A stretch of 18,547 nucleotides of DNA from positions 1-18,547 of the forward strand of contig DASZLR010000206.1 in the NCBI GenBank assembly GCA_035552275.1, given 5' to 3'. The stretch's first letter is position 1, and the number at the start of each line of letters is the position of its first letter. Shown here in pieces: positions 1 to 7,005 of the stretch. Under the pieces are notes generated by a model. That model made no database searches. It saw only the letters and a program-made list of their open reading frames with translations, and had not been told where the DNA came from. The translations under genes were made by a program, and so were the position numbers. The stretch is from DASVLX01 sp035552275 (GTDB lineage: Bacteria > Actinomycetota > Actinomycetes > Mycobacteriales > Pseudonocardiaceae).

Positions 1-698
1 ACGGGTGGGTTCATTTCAAGGGGCGGCTGGATCCCGAGGCCGGTGCCCTGCTCACCGGGATGCTCTCCACGCTGTCCACCCCCCGTGCGACCGAGGGTGA
101 GCCTGATGTGCGCACCAGCGCCGAACGTCACGGTGACGCGATGGCCGACATCGTGAAGCTGGCCGCCGACAGCGGCACGCTACCCGAGGATGGCGGTGAG
201 AAACCGCACCTGACGGTGACCATCGACTGGGACACGCTGCGCGAGCAGACCGGCCGCGCGACCCTGCACACCGCCACTCCTGAGGGCGATTCGACCCTCA
301 CCGCCTCCCAGGCCCGGCGTATCGCCTGCGATGCGAAAATCCTGCCGGTGGTGTTGGGTTCGCGTTCGGAACCGTTGGATGTGGGTCGGTCGACTCGCAC
401 GATCCCGACCGCGATCCGCAAGGCGTTGGTGTTGCGGGACGGCGGGTGCGCGTTTCCGACCTGCGATCGTCCTCCACAATGGACAGATGCGCATCATGTC
501 GTGTTGTGGGCTGATGGTGGACCGACCTCAATGGAGAATCTAGTGCTCCTATGTAGACAGCACCATACCCTCATACACCATTCCCAGTGGCGGATCGACA
601 TGGACGACGGCATCCCCGTCTTCATCCCACCCGCCTACATCGACCGGGACCAGACACCCCGAACCAACCCACTCCACCGACACCGAGCCGTGGGCTAA
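1..698 (+). CDS. DUF222/13E12-family HNH endonuclease-like protein (5' partial)
   Basis: This is the C-terminal 231 codons of a protein whose frame is open back to base 3, so its start lies outside the window; an internal ATG at base 60 is not a convincing start. The C-terminal part is an HNH nuclease module. It has a Cys pair in CAFPTCDRP, the His-His of DAHHVV, the Asn of MENLVLLC, a further Cys, and the QHHTLIHH histidines. This is the usual ending of DUF222 proteins, which occur in many copies in actinobacteria and are often linked to mobile or repetitive DNA; their function is not established. Codons around 535-590 (CTA, CTA, TGT, AGA, ATA) are unusual for this genome, whereas the part before base 470 uses normal GC-rich codons. 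The gene converges on trpS with a 24-base gap that holds no hairpin I can see. Confidence 0.85.
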   Translation, partial: GWVHFKGRLDPEAGALLTGMLSTLSTPRATEGEPDVRTSAERHGDAMADIVKLAADSGTLPEDGGEKPHLTVTIDWDTLREQTGRATLHTATPEGDSTLTASQARRIACDAKILPVVLGSRSEPLDVGRSTRTIPTAIRKALVLRDGGCAFPTCDRPPQWTDAHHVVLWADGGPTSMENLVLLCRQHHTLIHHSQWRIDMDDGIPVFIPPAYIDRDQTPRTNPLHRHRAVG

Positions 699-722
699 AC
701 AGTCACGCGACCAGAACCGAGG

Positions 723-1784
723 CTAGTGACCGGCCAGGAGGAAGCCGATCCGGTCGTACACTGTCGCCACCGTCGCCGACGCCACTTCACGGGCCCGTTC
801 CGCGCCACGCGCCAGCACCTTGTCCAACTCGGCCGGATCATCCACATAGGACTTGACTCGGCGCTGGAACGGCGTGGTGAAGTCGGACACCACCTCGGCG
901 AGATCCTTCTTCAAGTCGCCGTATCCCCTGCCGACGTAGTCGGTTGCGAGCTCCGCCACCGGCCGACCGGTCAGCGCCGAGTAGATGACCAGCAGGTTCG
1001 ACACGCCCGGCTTGTGCTCGGGGTCATAGCGGATGTCCCGCTCGGTGTCGGTCACCGCCGACCTGATCCGCTTCGCGCTGATCTTGGGATCGTCCAGCAG
1101 ATCTACCAGCCCGTTGGCGTTGGCCGTCGACTTGCTCATCTTCGCGGTCGGGTCCTGGAGATCGAAGATCTTCGCGGTGTCCCGCACGATGTGCGGAGTG
1201 GGCACGGTGAACGTGGCGCCGTACCGCGAGTTGAACCGCTGAGCCAGGTCGCGGGTGAGCTCCAGGTGCTGGCGCTGGTCCTCGCCGACCGGAACCTGAT
1301 CGGCCTGGTAAACGAGAATGTCGGCCGCCTGCAACACCGGATAGGTGAACAGCCCCACGCTCACCCGGTCGGTCGTCTGCCGCGCCGACTTGTCCTTGAA
1401 CTGGGTCATCCGGCTGGCCTCGCCGAAGCCGGCCAGGCATTCCAGCACCCAGCACAGTTGGGTGTGCTCGGGCACGTGGCTCTGCACGAACAGCGTGGCC
1501 CGGTCCGGGTCGATGCCCAGCGCGAGCAACTGGGCGGCGGAGATCCGGGTGCGCCGGCGCAGCAGCGCCGGGTCCTGCTCGACGGTGATCGCGTGCAGGT
1601 CCACCACGCAGTAGAACGCCTCGCAGTCCTCCTGCAGCGCCACCCACTGCCGCAGCGCGCCGAGATAGTTGCCGAGGTGGAACGAGTCCGACGTCGGCTG
1701 AATCCCGGACAGCACACGCGGCCGGCCGGCCGCTTCGGTGGAGGCAGCTGAGGCATTGGGAGGCACGGCGCGATTGTCCCGCAC
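723..1784 (-). CDS. trpS: Tryptophanyl-tRNA synthetase
   Basis: A class I aminoacyl-tRNA synthetase that charges tRNA-Trp with tryptophan in the cytoplasm. The 353 residues are close to the usual bacterial length of about 335-350. The ATP-binding HIGH signature appears as HLGN at residues 36-39, after SGIQPTSDSF, the typical TrpS context. The second signature is AKMSKS, with KMSKS at 215-219. The ATG at 1784 was taken as start, although only a weak purine stretch (GGGTGG) precedes it; a GTG six codons later (1766) is an alternative. The first 22 residues are low-complexity and not part of the catalytic fold. The small membrane-protein gene lies 25 bases upstream on the same strand, so the two may share a transcript. 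Identity is certain. Confidence 0.97.
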   Translation of the reverse strand: MRDNRAVPPNASAASTEAAGRPRVLSGIQPTSDSFHLGNYLGALRQWVALQEDCEAFYCVVDLHAITVEQDPALLRRRTRISAAQLLALGIDPDRATLFVQSHVPEHTQLCWVLECLAGFGEASRMTQFKDKSARQTTDRVSVGLFTYPVLQAADILVYQADQVPVGEDQRQHLELTRDLAQRFNSRYGATFTVPTPHIVRDTAKIFDLQDPTAKMSKSTANANGLVDLLDDPKISAKRIRSAVTDTERDIRYDPEHKPGVSNLLVIYSALTGRPVAELATDYVGRGYGDLKKDLAEVVSDFTTPFQRRVKSYVDDPAELDKVLARGAERAREVASATVATVYDRIGFLLAGH

Positions 1785-1809
1785 CGCATCCGGCCACCCG
1801 AAAGAGGGC

Positions 1810-2184
1810 TTATCCGGCGGCTGGGCCCATGGCCGAGTCGATGACCTCGATCACCGCGTCCATGGACACCGTGTCAGCGGCCGAATTGTCGGGATGCTCC
1901 AGCAGGCCCTCGTCCCGGCGACGAACCTGGCGTCGGTGCCGGACCAGCCCGAAGGCCAGGCCGAACACGCCGACCAGCACCGCGCCCATGCCGACCTGTC
2001 CGGTGAGATCGGCGGGGAAACCGTTGCCCGGCACGACATCCGCCTGCTCGGTGGCGGCGGCTGCCGAGCCGAGGCCGGCTCCGGTCAGCACCCCTGTTGT
2101 GGCCAGTCCCGCCGCGATGGCAGCGGCTCGACCGACACTCCGACCAACACAACGCATCACAACGGCCATACGCCCGCGCTTCAC
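1810..2184 (-). CDS. Small membrane protein with signal peptide and one TM anchor
   Basis: A 124-residue protein of no family I recognise. A basic start (KRGR, then a second Arg-rich patch) leads into an Ala/Gly/Leu-rich hydrophobic stretch at about 18-38 that ends in GSAAAATEQ, a plausible signal-peptidase site near residue 44. A short outside loop follows (about 45-62), then a second hydrophobic segment at about 63-82, then a very basic stop-transfer stretch (RHRRQVRRRDEG) and an acidic cytoplasmic tail. The GTG at 2184 was chosen because GGGAG lies five bases before it; ATGs at codons 6 and 10 lack such a site. It ends 25 bases before trpS. Codon use is that of a real GC-rich gene. The role is unknown. 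Confidence 0.7.
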   Translation of the reverse strand: MKRGRMAVVMRCVGRSVGRAAAIAAGLATTGVLTGAGLGSAAAATEQADVVPGNGFPADLTGQVGMGAVLVGVFGLAFGLVRHRRQVRRRDEGLLEHPDNSAADTVSMDAVIEVIDSAMGPAAG

Positions 2185-2292
2185 TCCGGCTCCCGCGACA
2201 GAAACGTCGTCACCCCCAGATGGGCGACAAACATCAGATCAGGTCCGGAGAAAAAGTTACCCAGCGTGTCAAGTCGGTAGGTGTCTGTTCGG

Positions 2293-4842
2293 TTAACTCA
2301 CCTGTTCGGCGGGCAGCTCGCGATGGACCGCGCCGTACACGGTGCTGCGCTGCCGAGCCGGCCGGCCCGCGAGACCCGCCAGCGCGGTGAGCTCCGCGGC
2401 GGTCCGGGACGAGCCGAACTCGGAACCCGCCATCCGACTGATGGTCTCCTCCATCAGTGTGCCGCCGATGTCATTGGCGCCGCCGCGAAGCAGCTCGGCG
2501 GTCTGCTCGTCGCCGAGTTTCACCCAGGAACACTGGATGTTCGCGATCCGGCCGTGCAGACCCAACCGGGCGAACGCGTGCACCGCGCGATTGTCGCGTC
2601 GGGACGGTCCGGGCCGGGCGACGCCGGCGAGGTAGATCGGCGCGTTGCGGTGCACGAACGGCAGCCCGACGAACTCGGTCAGCCCGCCGGTGCGGTCCTG
2701 CAACCGGGCCAGGGTGCGCAGGTGCGCGAGCCAGTGTCCGGGATGGTCGACGTGCCCGTACATCATCGTGCTGCTGGACCGGATGCCCAGCTCATGCGCG
2801 GTGGACACCACGTCCAGCCAGGTGGACGCGGGCAGCTTGCCCTTGGTCAGCACCCAGCGCACGTCGTCGTCCAGGATCTCGGCGGCGGTGCCGGGAATGG
2901 TGTCCAGGCCGGCGTCGCGCAGCTCGGTCAGCCACTCGCGCACGCTCACCCCGGCCTTCGCGGCGGCGCTGACGATCTCCATCGGGCTGAACGCGTGCAC
3001 GTGCATGCCGGGCACCCGGACCTTGATCGCCCGGACGATGTCGGCGTAGTAGGTCACCGGCAGCGCGGGGTCGATGCCGCCCTGCATGCAGACTTCGGTC
3101 GCGCCGGCCCGCCAGGCCTCCTCGGCGCGCTCGGCGACGTCGGTGACCGACAGCCGGTACGCGTCGGCGTCCCGTTCCCGCTGGGCGAAGGCGCAGAACC
3201 GGCAGCCGACGTAACAGACGTTGGAAAAATTGATGTTGCGGTTCACCACGTAGGTGATGTGCGGGCCGACGGTCTCGGCGCGCAGCTCGTCAGCCAATCG
3301 GGTGAGCGTTTCCAGGGCCGGGCCGTCGGCGGTGAGCAGGGCGAGCGCGGCGTCGGCGTGCCGCTCGTCCAGCAGCGCGGCCGGATCGGCGGCGGCCAGC
3401 CGCAGGCCCTCGGCCACATCACCGTTGAACCGCTGCGGGCCGACGGTGAGTTGGGTGCGCAGTTCGTCCCAGTCGCCGTAGACGGTGTCGAAATCGGCCC
3501 GCCGGTCGCCGGTGCGGCCCTCGGTGTCGATCGTGGCGTTCAGGTCGGCCCGGCCGACGGTGTCCAGACCGCCGTCCGGCTCCTGCCACTCCCGGCCGAT
3601 CGGCTTGGCGCTTTCGTTTGCCAGGCCGCCGTTTTCGGCCAGCGCGGCGACATGACCGGCCAGTCGCGGGTCGATCCACTGGCCGGACGCGGCGCGCACG
3701 TAGCGCGGATAGACGGTGAGGCGTTCGCGCAGCGTGTAGCCGGCGCGGGCGGTCCACTCGGCCAACCGGTCGATGTCCGGCCAGGGTCGCTCGGGATTCA
3801 CGTGGTCCGGGGTGACCGGCGAGACGCCGCCCCAGTCGTCGATTCCGGCGCGCAGCAACAGATCGTGCTCGTCGCCGACCAGGTTCGGCGGGGCCTGCAC
3901 ACTGACGCCGGGGCCCAGCAGCAGCCGCGCCACGGCGACCGTCGCGGCCAGGTCACGCAGGTCGGCGTCGGGCATCGCGCGCATCGCGGTGTCCGGCTTG
4001 GCCCGGAAGTTCTGCACGATGACTTCCTGGATGTGGCCGTACTGCCGAGAAATCCGGCGAATCGCGTGCAGCGACTCGGCCCGCTCGGTGAGCGTTTCGC
4101 CGATGCCGACCAGGATTCCGGTAGTGAACGGGACGTTGACCCGGCCGGCGTCGGTGAGCACCCGGAGCCGGACCTCGGGCTGCTTGTCCGGGCTGCCGTA
4201 GTGCGGGCCGCTGGGCTCGCTCCACAGCCGGTCCGCGGTGGTCTCCAACATCATGCCCATGCTGGGCGCGACCGGCCGCAGCCGGCTCAGTTCCTCCCAG
4301 CTCAGCACGCCGGGATTGAGATGCGGCAGCAGGCCGGTCTCTTCCAGCACCGCGACCGCGACCGAGCGCAGATAATCCACAGTGGACGAGTAGCCGCGGG
4401 CGTCCAGCCACTCCCGGGCGGCGGGCCAGCGGTCCTCCGGGCGGTCGCCGAGGGTGAACAGGGCCTCCTTGCAGCCGGCCGCCGCGCCCTGGCGGGCGAT
4501 CTCCAGCACCTCGTCGCGTTCCAGGTAGGCGGCCGGCAGCCGGTGCGGCACGGTCACGAAGGTGCAGTAGTGGCAGCGGTCCCGGCACAGCCGGGTGAGC
4601 GGGATGAACACCTTGCGGCTGTAGGTGACCAGGCCGGAGCGGCCCTCGGCGGCCAGGTGCGCGTCGCGGACCCGGCCGGCGGCGGCGAGCAGTTGGTCCA
4701 GCTGCCCGCCTCGGGCGTGCAGCAGCACGGCGGCCTCAGTGACGTCGAGTGCGGCGCCATCCTGCGCCCGGCGCAGGGCCCGGCGCAGCGCGGAGTCGGA
4801 AGGAGCGGGCTCGGGCGCGCTCAGCGCGAGATCGGTAGCCAC
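2293..4842 (-). CDS. fbiC: FbiC: fused CofG-CofH, 7,8-didemethyl-8-hydroxy-5-deazariboflavin (FO) synthase
   Basis: A bifunctional radical-SAM enzyme that makes FO, the redox-active deazaflavin of coenzyme F420, from tyrosine and 5-amino-6-ribitylaminouracil. The 849 residues match the fused actinobacterial form. The N-terminal half is CofG-like, with a CX3CX2C [4Fe-4S] motif at Cys86, Cys90 and Cys93 (CRDRCHYC). The C-terminal half is CofH-like, with a second CX3CX2C at Cys543, Cys547 and Cys550 (CYVGCRFC). Both clusters are intact, so both half-reactions should be possible. The start is a GTG at 4842 without a Shine-Dalgarno sequence. A TACTCT hexamer ends seven bases before it, which suggests a leaderless mRNA. 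No other F420 genes (fbiA, fbiB, fbiD) are in the window, so the gene stands alone here, as fbiC commonly does. Upstream lie a 14-base palindrome and the convergently unrelated hepT end. Confidence 0.97.
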   Translation of the reverse strand: MATDLALSAPEPAPSDSALRRALRRAQDGAALDVTEAAVLLHARGGQLDQLLAAAGRVRDAHLAAEGRSGLVTYSRKVFIPLTRLCRDRCHYCTFVTVPHRLPAAYLERDEVLEIARQGAAAGCKEALFTLGDRPEDRWPAAREWLDARGYSSTVDYLRSVAVAVLEETGLLPHLNPGVLSWEELSRLRPVAPSMGMMLETTADRLWSEPSGPHYGSPDKQPEVRLRVLTDAGRVNVPFTTGILVGIGETLTERAESLHAIRRISRQYGHIQEVIVQNFRAKPDTAMRAMPDADLRDLAATVAVARLLLGPGVSVQAPPNLVGDEHDLLLRAGIDDWGGVSPVTPDHVNPERPWPDIDRLAEWTARAGYTLRERLTVYPRYVRAASGQWIDPRLAGHVAALAENGGLANESAKPIGREWQEPDGGLDTVGRADLNATIDTEGRTGDRRADFDTVYGDWDELRTQLTVGPQRFNGDVAEGLRLAAADPAALLDERHADAALALLTADGPALETLTRLADELRAETVGPHITYVVNRNINFSNVCYVGCRFCAFAQRERDADAYRLSVTDVAERAEEAWRAGATEVCMQGGIDPALPVTYYADIVRAIKVRVPGMHVHAFSPMEIVSAAAKAGVSVREWLTELRDAGLDTIPGTAAEILDDDVRWVLTKGKLPASTWLDVVSTAHELGIRSSSTMMYGHVDHPGHWLAHLRTLARLQDRTGGLTEFVGLPFVHRNAPIYLAGVARPGPSRRDNRAVHAFARLGLHGRIANIQCSWVKLGDEQTAELLRGGANDIGGTLMEETISRMAGSEFGSSRTAAELTALAGLAGRPARQRSTVYGAVHRELPAEQVS

Positions 4843-4848
4843 CTGTCG

Positions 4849-4854
4849 AGAGTA
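4849..4854 (-). promoter_or_regulatory. Candidate -10 element (TACTCT) for a leaderless fbiC transcript
   Basis: Read on the minus strand, TACTCT fits the actinobacterial TANNNT pattern. It is followed by six bases and then the GTG of fbiC, so transcription would start on or at the start codon. No clear -35 is present and no ribosome-binding site precedes the GTG, which agrees with leaderless translation. This is a pattern match only. Confidence 0.4.
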
Positions 4855-4893
4855 GGTTCGCGCAAGGGAGTGTGCGCCACGTCACGAAACCTG

Positions 4894-4907
4894 AGTCACA
4901 TGTGACT
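4894..4907. promoter_or_regulatory. 14-base perfect palindrome with flanking direct repeat, possible operator
   Basis: AGTCACATGTGACT reads the same on both strands. It lies five bases past the stop of hepT and about 50 bases before the fbiC start. The octamer TGAGTCAC occurs at 4892-4899 and again at 4908-4915, so the half-site is present twice in direct orientation, 16 bases apart, and once inverted. With no loop it is unlikely to be a terminator; a protein-binding site near the fbiC promoter is the more natural reading. The binding protein is unknown. Confidence 0.45.
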
Positions 4908-4911
4908 TGAG

Positions 4912-5280
4912 TCACTTATACTGCGAGCCGGCTCCGGCGTCCAGCGCCGCCAACAAACCTCGCAAGACGTCGACCAATCCCGGAACCTCCTCGGTGAACA
5001 CCTGCCACACAAGCGCGTCATCGATGGCCGCGTAACCATGAATGAGGATGTTTCGAAACGCGATAATTCGGCCGAGATCAGGGATCTGCGCAGCGAGCTC
5101 GGCGTCGACCTTGGACAGTTGGTTAAGCGCCTCGCCAATGATTTCGAACTGACGCTCGACTGCCGATCTCAGCATGGCGTCAGCCTCGTAGTGCATGAAG
5201 TCTTTGCCACCAGCGAAGTCGCTCATCAAGCCAGCGGCTTGAAGGGCATCCCAGACGTAGGACCGGGCGTTACGCGGCAT
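4912..5280 (-). CDS. hepT: HepT-like toxin (DUF86 HEPN-family RNase)
   Basis: A 122-residue, largely helical HEPN protein, the toxin of type VII HepT-MntA systems. The active-site RX4HXY motif is seen as R76, H81 and Y83 (RNILIHGY). Other family features are DFMHYEAD near 27-34 and the helix RQFEIIGEAL at 43-52. In the studied systems HepT is an RNase and is neutralised by the antitoxin MntA through AMP addition to the tyrosine of this motif; here both partners keep their key residues. Its ATG overlaps the last 11 bases of mntA, so the two are translationally coupled. The gene is visibly richer in A/T codons than fbiC and xth on either side, consistent with acquisition by transfer. Family assignment is firm; toxicity is inferred. 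Confidence 0.9.
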   Translation of the reverse strand: MPRNARSYVWDALQAAGLMSDFAGGKDFMHYEADAMLRSAVERQFEIIGEALNQLSKVDAELAAQIPDLGRIIAFRNILIHGYAAIDDALVWQVFTEEVPGLVDVLRGLLAALDAGAGSQYK

Positions 5281-5578
5281 ACAGAAGTTCCCGTGTCTCC
5301 ATGACTTCCTGACGGAAATACGGATTTCGGATCGCCGTGACGCTCACCACGTCAACCGGACGATCCAAGATTCTCTCCAACCCCTCCTTCAGACCGAAGT
5401 ACGCGCCGAAGTAGTCGAAGTCCGGTCCTGCGGCGAATTCGACAAGCACATCAACATCGCTTGACTCCAGGTCAAACGACCCACTGACTGCCGAGCCGAA
5501 CACGTCCAGCCGACGCACCGCGAGCGCACGGCACAGCTCCTCGATCTCATGCCGCTTCGCTTCGACCAAATCGTGCAT
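5270..5578 (-). CDS. mntA: MntA-like nucleotidyltransferase antitoxin
   Basis: A 102-residue minimal nucleotidyltransferase (MNT). The catalytic GSX(n)DXD signature is intact: G28-S29 (VFGSAVSG) and D41/D43 (SSDVDVLVEF), with a third carboxylate probably D76 (RPVDVVSV). The family transfers AMP to the partner HEPN toxin. The ATG at 5578 was chosen because GGAGG stands seven bases before it and the length fits MNT proteins. The same frame stays open far upstream, but that part lies opposite xth and is a shadow. An in-frame ATG seven codons earlier (5599) has only a weak site. The stop overlaps hepT by 11 bases and xth ends 44 bases upstream, so read-through from xth is possible. The chosen ribosome-binding site lies inside a 7-bp hairpin. 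Confidence 0.9.
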   Translation of the reverse strand: MHDLVEAKRHEIEELCRALAVRRLDVFGSAVSGSFDLESSDVDVLVEFAAGPDFDYFGAYFGLKEGLERILDRPVDVVSVTAIRNPYFRQEVMETRELLYAA

Positions 5579-5580
5579 CA

Positions 5581-5597
5581 GGCCACCTCCGGTGGCC
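5581..5597 (-). promoter_or_regulatory. Hairpin that encloses the mntA ribosome-binding site
   Basis: In the minus-strand RNA the sequence is GGCCACC-GGA-GGTGGCC: a perfect seven-base-pair GC-rich stem with a three-base loop, two bases before the mntA ATG. The Shine-Dalgarno GGAGG spans the loop and the 3' arm. It could limit mntA-hepT translation, or it could help end the xth transcript. There is no T-run after it, so it is not a classic terminator. Confidence 0.5.
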
Positions 5598-5622
5598 ATT
5601 CTGCCCGATCGATCGCCGAATC

Positions 5623-6423
5623 TCACGGGCAGTCGTACCGGACGGTCACCGGGGCGTGGTCGGACCAGCGGGAGCCGTAGTCCGCGGCGCGCTCCACGAC
5701 CGCATCCCGCGCCCGAGCCGCCAGCCCCGGCGTGGCGACCTGGAGATCGATCCGCCAGCCGGCGTCGTTGTCGAACGCCTTGCCCCGGTACGACCACCAC
5801 GTGTACGGCCCGGGACCGTCCGGGCGCAGCGCACGCAGCACGTCGACATAGCCGACCTCGCCGTAGACCTGATCCAGCCAGGCGCGTTCTTCCGGCAGGA
5901 AACCCGAGTGTTTCCGGTTCGTCCGCCAGTTCTTCAGGTCGGCCTCGCGATGCGCGATGTTCCAGTCCCCGCACACCACCGCCTCGCGTCCGCCGGCCGC
6001 CGCCTTCTCCCGCAACTCGGCCAGATACGGCCGGAACGCGGCCATGAACCGATCCTTCTCCGCCTGCCGCTGGGTGCCCACGTCACCGCTGGGCAGGTAC
6101 AGACTGGCGACGATCAGCCCCGGCAGGGTGACCTCGACATAACGGCCGCTGTCGTCGAACTCGGCCGCGCCGAACCCGATCAGCACGCCGTCCGGCGGGA
6201 CGCGGGACAGCACCGACACACCGTTGCGGCCCTTGACGGCGGACTCCACGTGCACGGCGTGCCAGCCGTCCGGATCCCGCAACGCGGCCGGGAGCTGATC
6301 GGCGCTCGCCCTGGTTTCCTGTAGGCACACCACATCCGCGTCGGTCGCGGCCAGCCATTCGGTGAAACCCTTGCCGGCCGCCGCGCGCAGGCCGTTGACG
6401 TTGATGGTCGACACAGTCAGCAC
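5623..6423 (-). CDS. xth: Exodeoxyribonuclease III (AP endonuclease, ExoA/Xth family)
   Basis: A Mg-dependent nuclease of the EEP superfamily that cuts DNA at abasic sites and trims 3' ends in base-excision repair. Its 266 residues are the usual length. Catalytic positions visible by comparison with E. coli exonuclease III are N8 (INVNGLR), E36 (LQETR), Y109 (SLYLPSG), D153 and N155 (CGDWNIAH), D226 (WRIDLQ) and the D255-H256 pair (SDHAP). All are present, so it should be active. The start is a GTG at 6423 with a poor ribosome-binding site; the opening MLTVSTINVNGLRAA matches the common actinobacterial start. It lies 49 bases after the SH3 protein gene and 44 bases before mntA on the same strand. 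Confidence 0.96.
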   Translation of the reverse strand: MLTVSTINVNGLRAAAGKGFTEWLAATDADVVCLQETRASADQLPAALRDPDGWHAVHVESAVKGRNGVSVLSRVPPDGVLIGFGAAEFDDSGRYVEVTLPGLIVASLYLPSGDVGTQRQAEKDRFMAAFRPYLAELREKAAAGGREAVVCGDWNIAHREADLKNWRTNRKHSGFLPEERAWLDQVYGEVGYVDVLRALRPDGPGPYTWWSYRGKAFDNDAGWRIDLQVATPGLAARARDAVVERAADYGSRWSDHAPVTVRYDCP

Positions 6424-6472
6424 GGCCGCAGGCTACCCAGCCATCCCGACACCGCGATGGGCACAACCCGGC

Positions 6473-6775
6473 TCAACACGACCCGGCCACCGGCTTGACG
6501 AACTGGTTGTCCACCCATCGACTGACGGCCAACTGCCGAAACCCGTTCTGCACGGTCGATGTCGCGGTGGTGATCGCGCCGCCGTGCAGCTGTTCGAGCA
6601 CGGTCGCGTTGGGCTCTGGCGCCGACCGGACGTTGAGGGTGTTGGTGCCGACCTGGATCTGGCACTGGGTGTTGGCCGAGCTGTTGCTGGTGCCGATATG
6701 CCGGCCGCCCTGCAGGATGAACACGACCGCGACGAGGATCAGGAGGCCGACCACGACCAGCTTCCGTCTCGACAC
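6473..6775 (-). CDS. Small membrane-anchored bacterial SH3-domain protein
   Basis: A 100-residue protein with a basic N-terminus (SRRK), one membrane segment at about residues 5-24 (a Val/Leu/Ile run ending in FILQGG), a polar linker, and a C-terminal SH3b-like domain. That domain is marked by TLNVRSAPEPNATVLEQL, the hallmark of PF08239-type SH3 modules, and ends near WVDNQFVKPV. Such domains usually sit outside the membrane and often bind cell-wall peptides; the ligand here is unknown. A longer frame begins at 6889, but GGGAG lies seven bases before the GTG at 6775 and the membrane segment then falls at the very N-terminus, so the short form is preferred. It precedes xth by 49 bases on the same strand. 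Confidence 0.75.
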   Translation of the reverse strand: MSRRKLVVVGLLILVAVVFILQGGRHIGTSNSSANTQCQIQVGTNTLNVRSAPEPNATVLEQLHGGAITTATSTVQNGFRQLAVSRWVDNQFVKPVAGSC

Positions 6776-6817
6776 GCGCACGCTCCCGGCCAGCACCGAA
6801 CATCCCCGCCGATGCCA

Positions 6818-6823
6818 GGTATA
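6818..6823 (-). promoter_or_regulatory. Candidate -10 element (TATACC) for the SH3-protein gene
   Basis: TATACC on the minus strand lies about 42 bases before the chosen GTG. It falls inside the longer alternative reading frame, so if it is real the short form of the protein is the one made. No good -35 at 16-19 bases was found. Weak support. Confidence 0.25.
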
Positions 6824-6900
6824 GCGCACCAGCGGAAACCCCGAAAGCAACCGGTGCGAGAACCACCCGGTCCGGCGACCGCGCGACAATCAGTCACTCC

Positions 6901-6960
6901 GGGTAACAATGTCGGATACCCCATCCGCACGATGCCGCCATCCCCTCTCTCTGGTTACCC
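6901..6960. promoter_or_regulatory. Separated inverted repeat in the divergent promoter region
   Basis: GGGTAAC at 6901-6907 is matched by its exact reverse complement GTTACCC at 6954-6960, 46 bases apart. Both lie in the 230-base region between the divergently read SH3-protein gene and the two-TM protein operon. Looped operator half-sites are possible; a seven-base match at this distance can also be chance. No clear sigma-70 promoter for the operon was identified. Confidence 0.22.
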
Positions 6961-7005
6961 TGAACTGATCTGTGACCTTCCGACACAGGCGGCGTAGGCG
7001 GCGGC

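Noticed and set aside
2267..2272. A perfect TTGACA (minus strand) upstream of the small membrane-protein gene
   Set aside because: No acceptable -10 lies 16-19 bases downstream, so it is not called as a promoter.
2284..2308. CTGTTCGG repeated twice around the fbiC stop codon
   Set aside because: Only eight bases, not symmetrical and partly coding; no target-site or operator meaning can be supported.
2281..4905. An 874-codon open frame on the plus strand opposite fbiC
   Set aside because: It lies exactly opposite fbiC and is composed of Gly/Arg/Ala/Gln-rich, low-complexity residues, as expected for the antisense frame of a GC-rich gene. It has no recognisable domain.
5579..5974. Upstream extension of the mntA reading frame
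   Set aside because: It overlaps xth on the same strand in another frame and has no nucleotidyltransferase features; the good ribosome-binding site is at the internal ATG.
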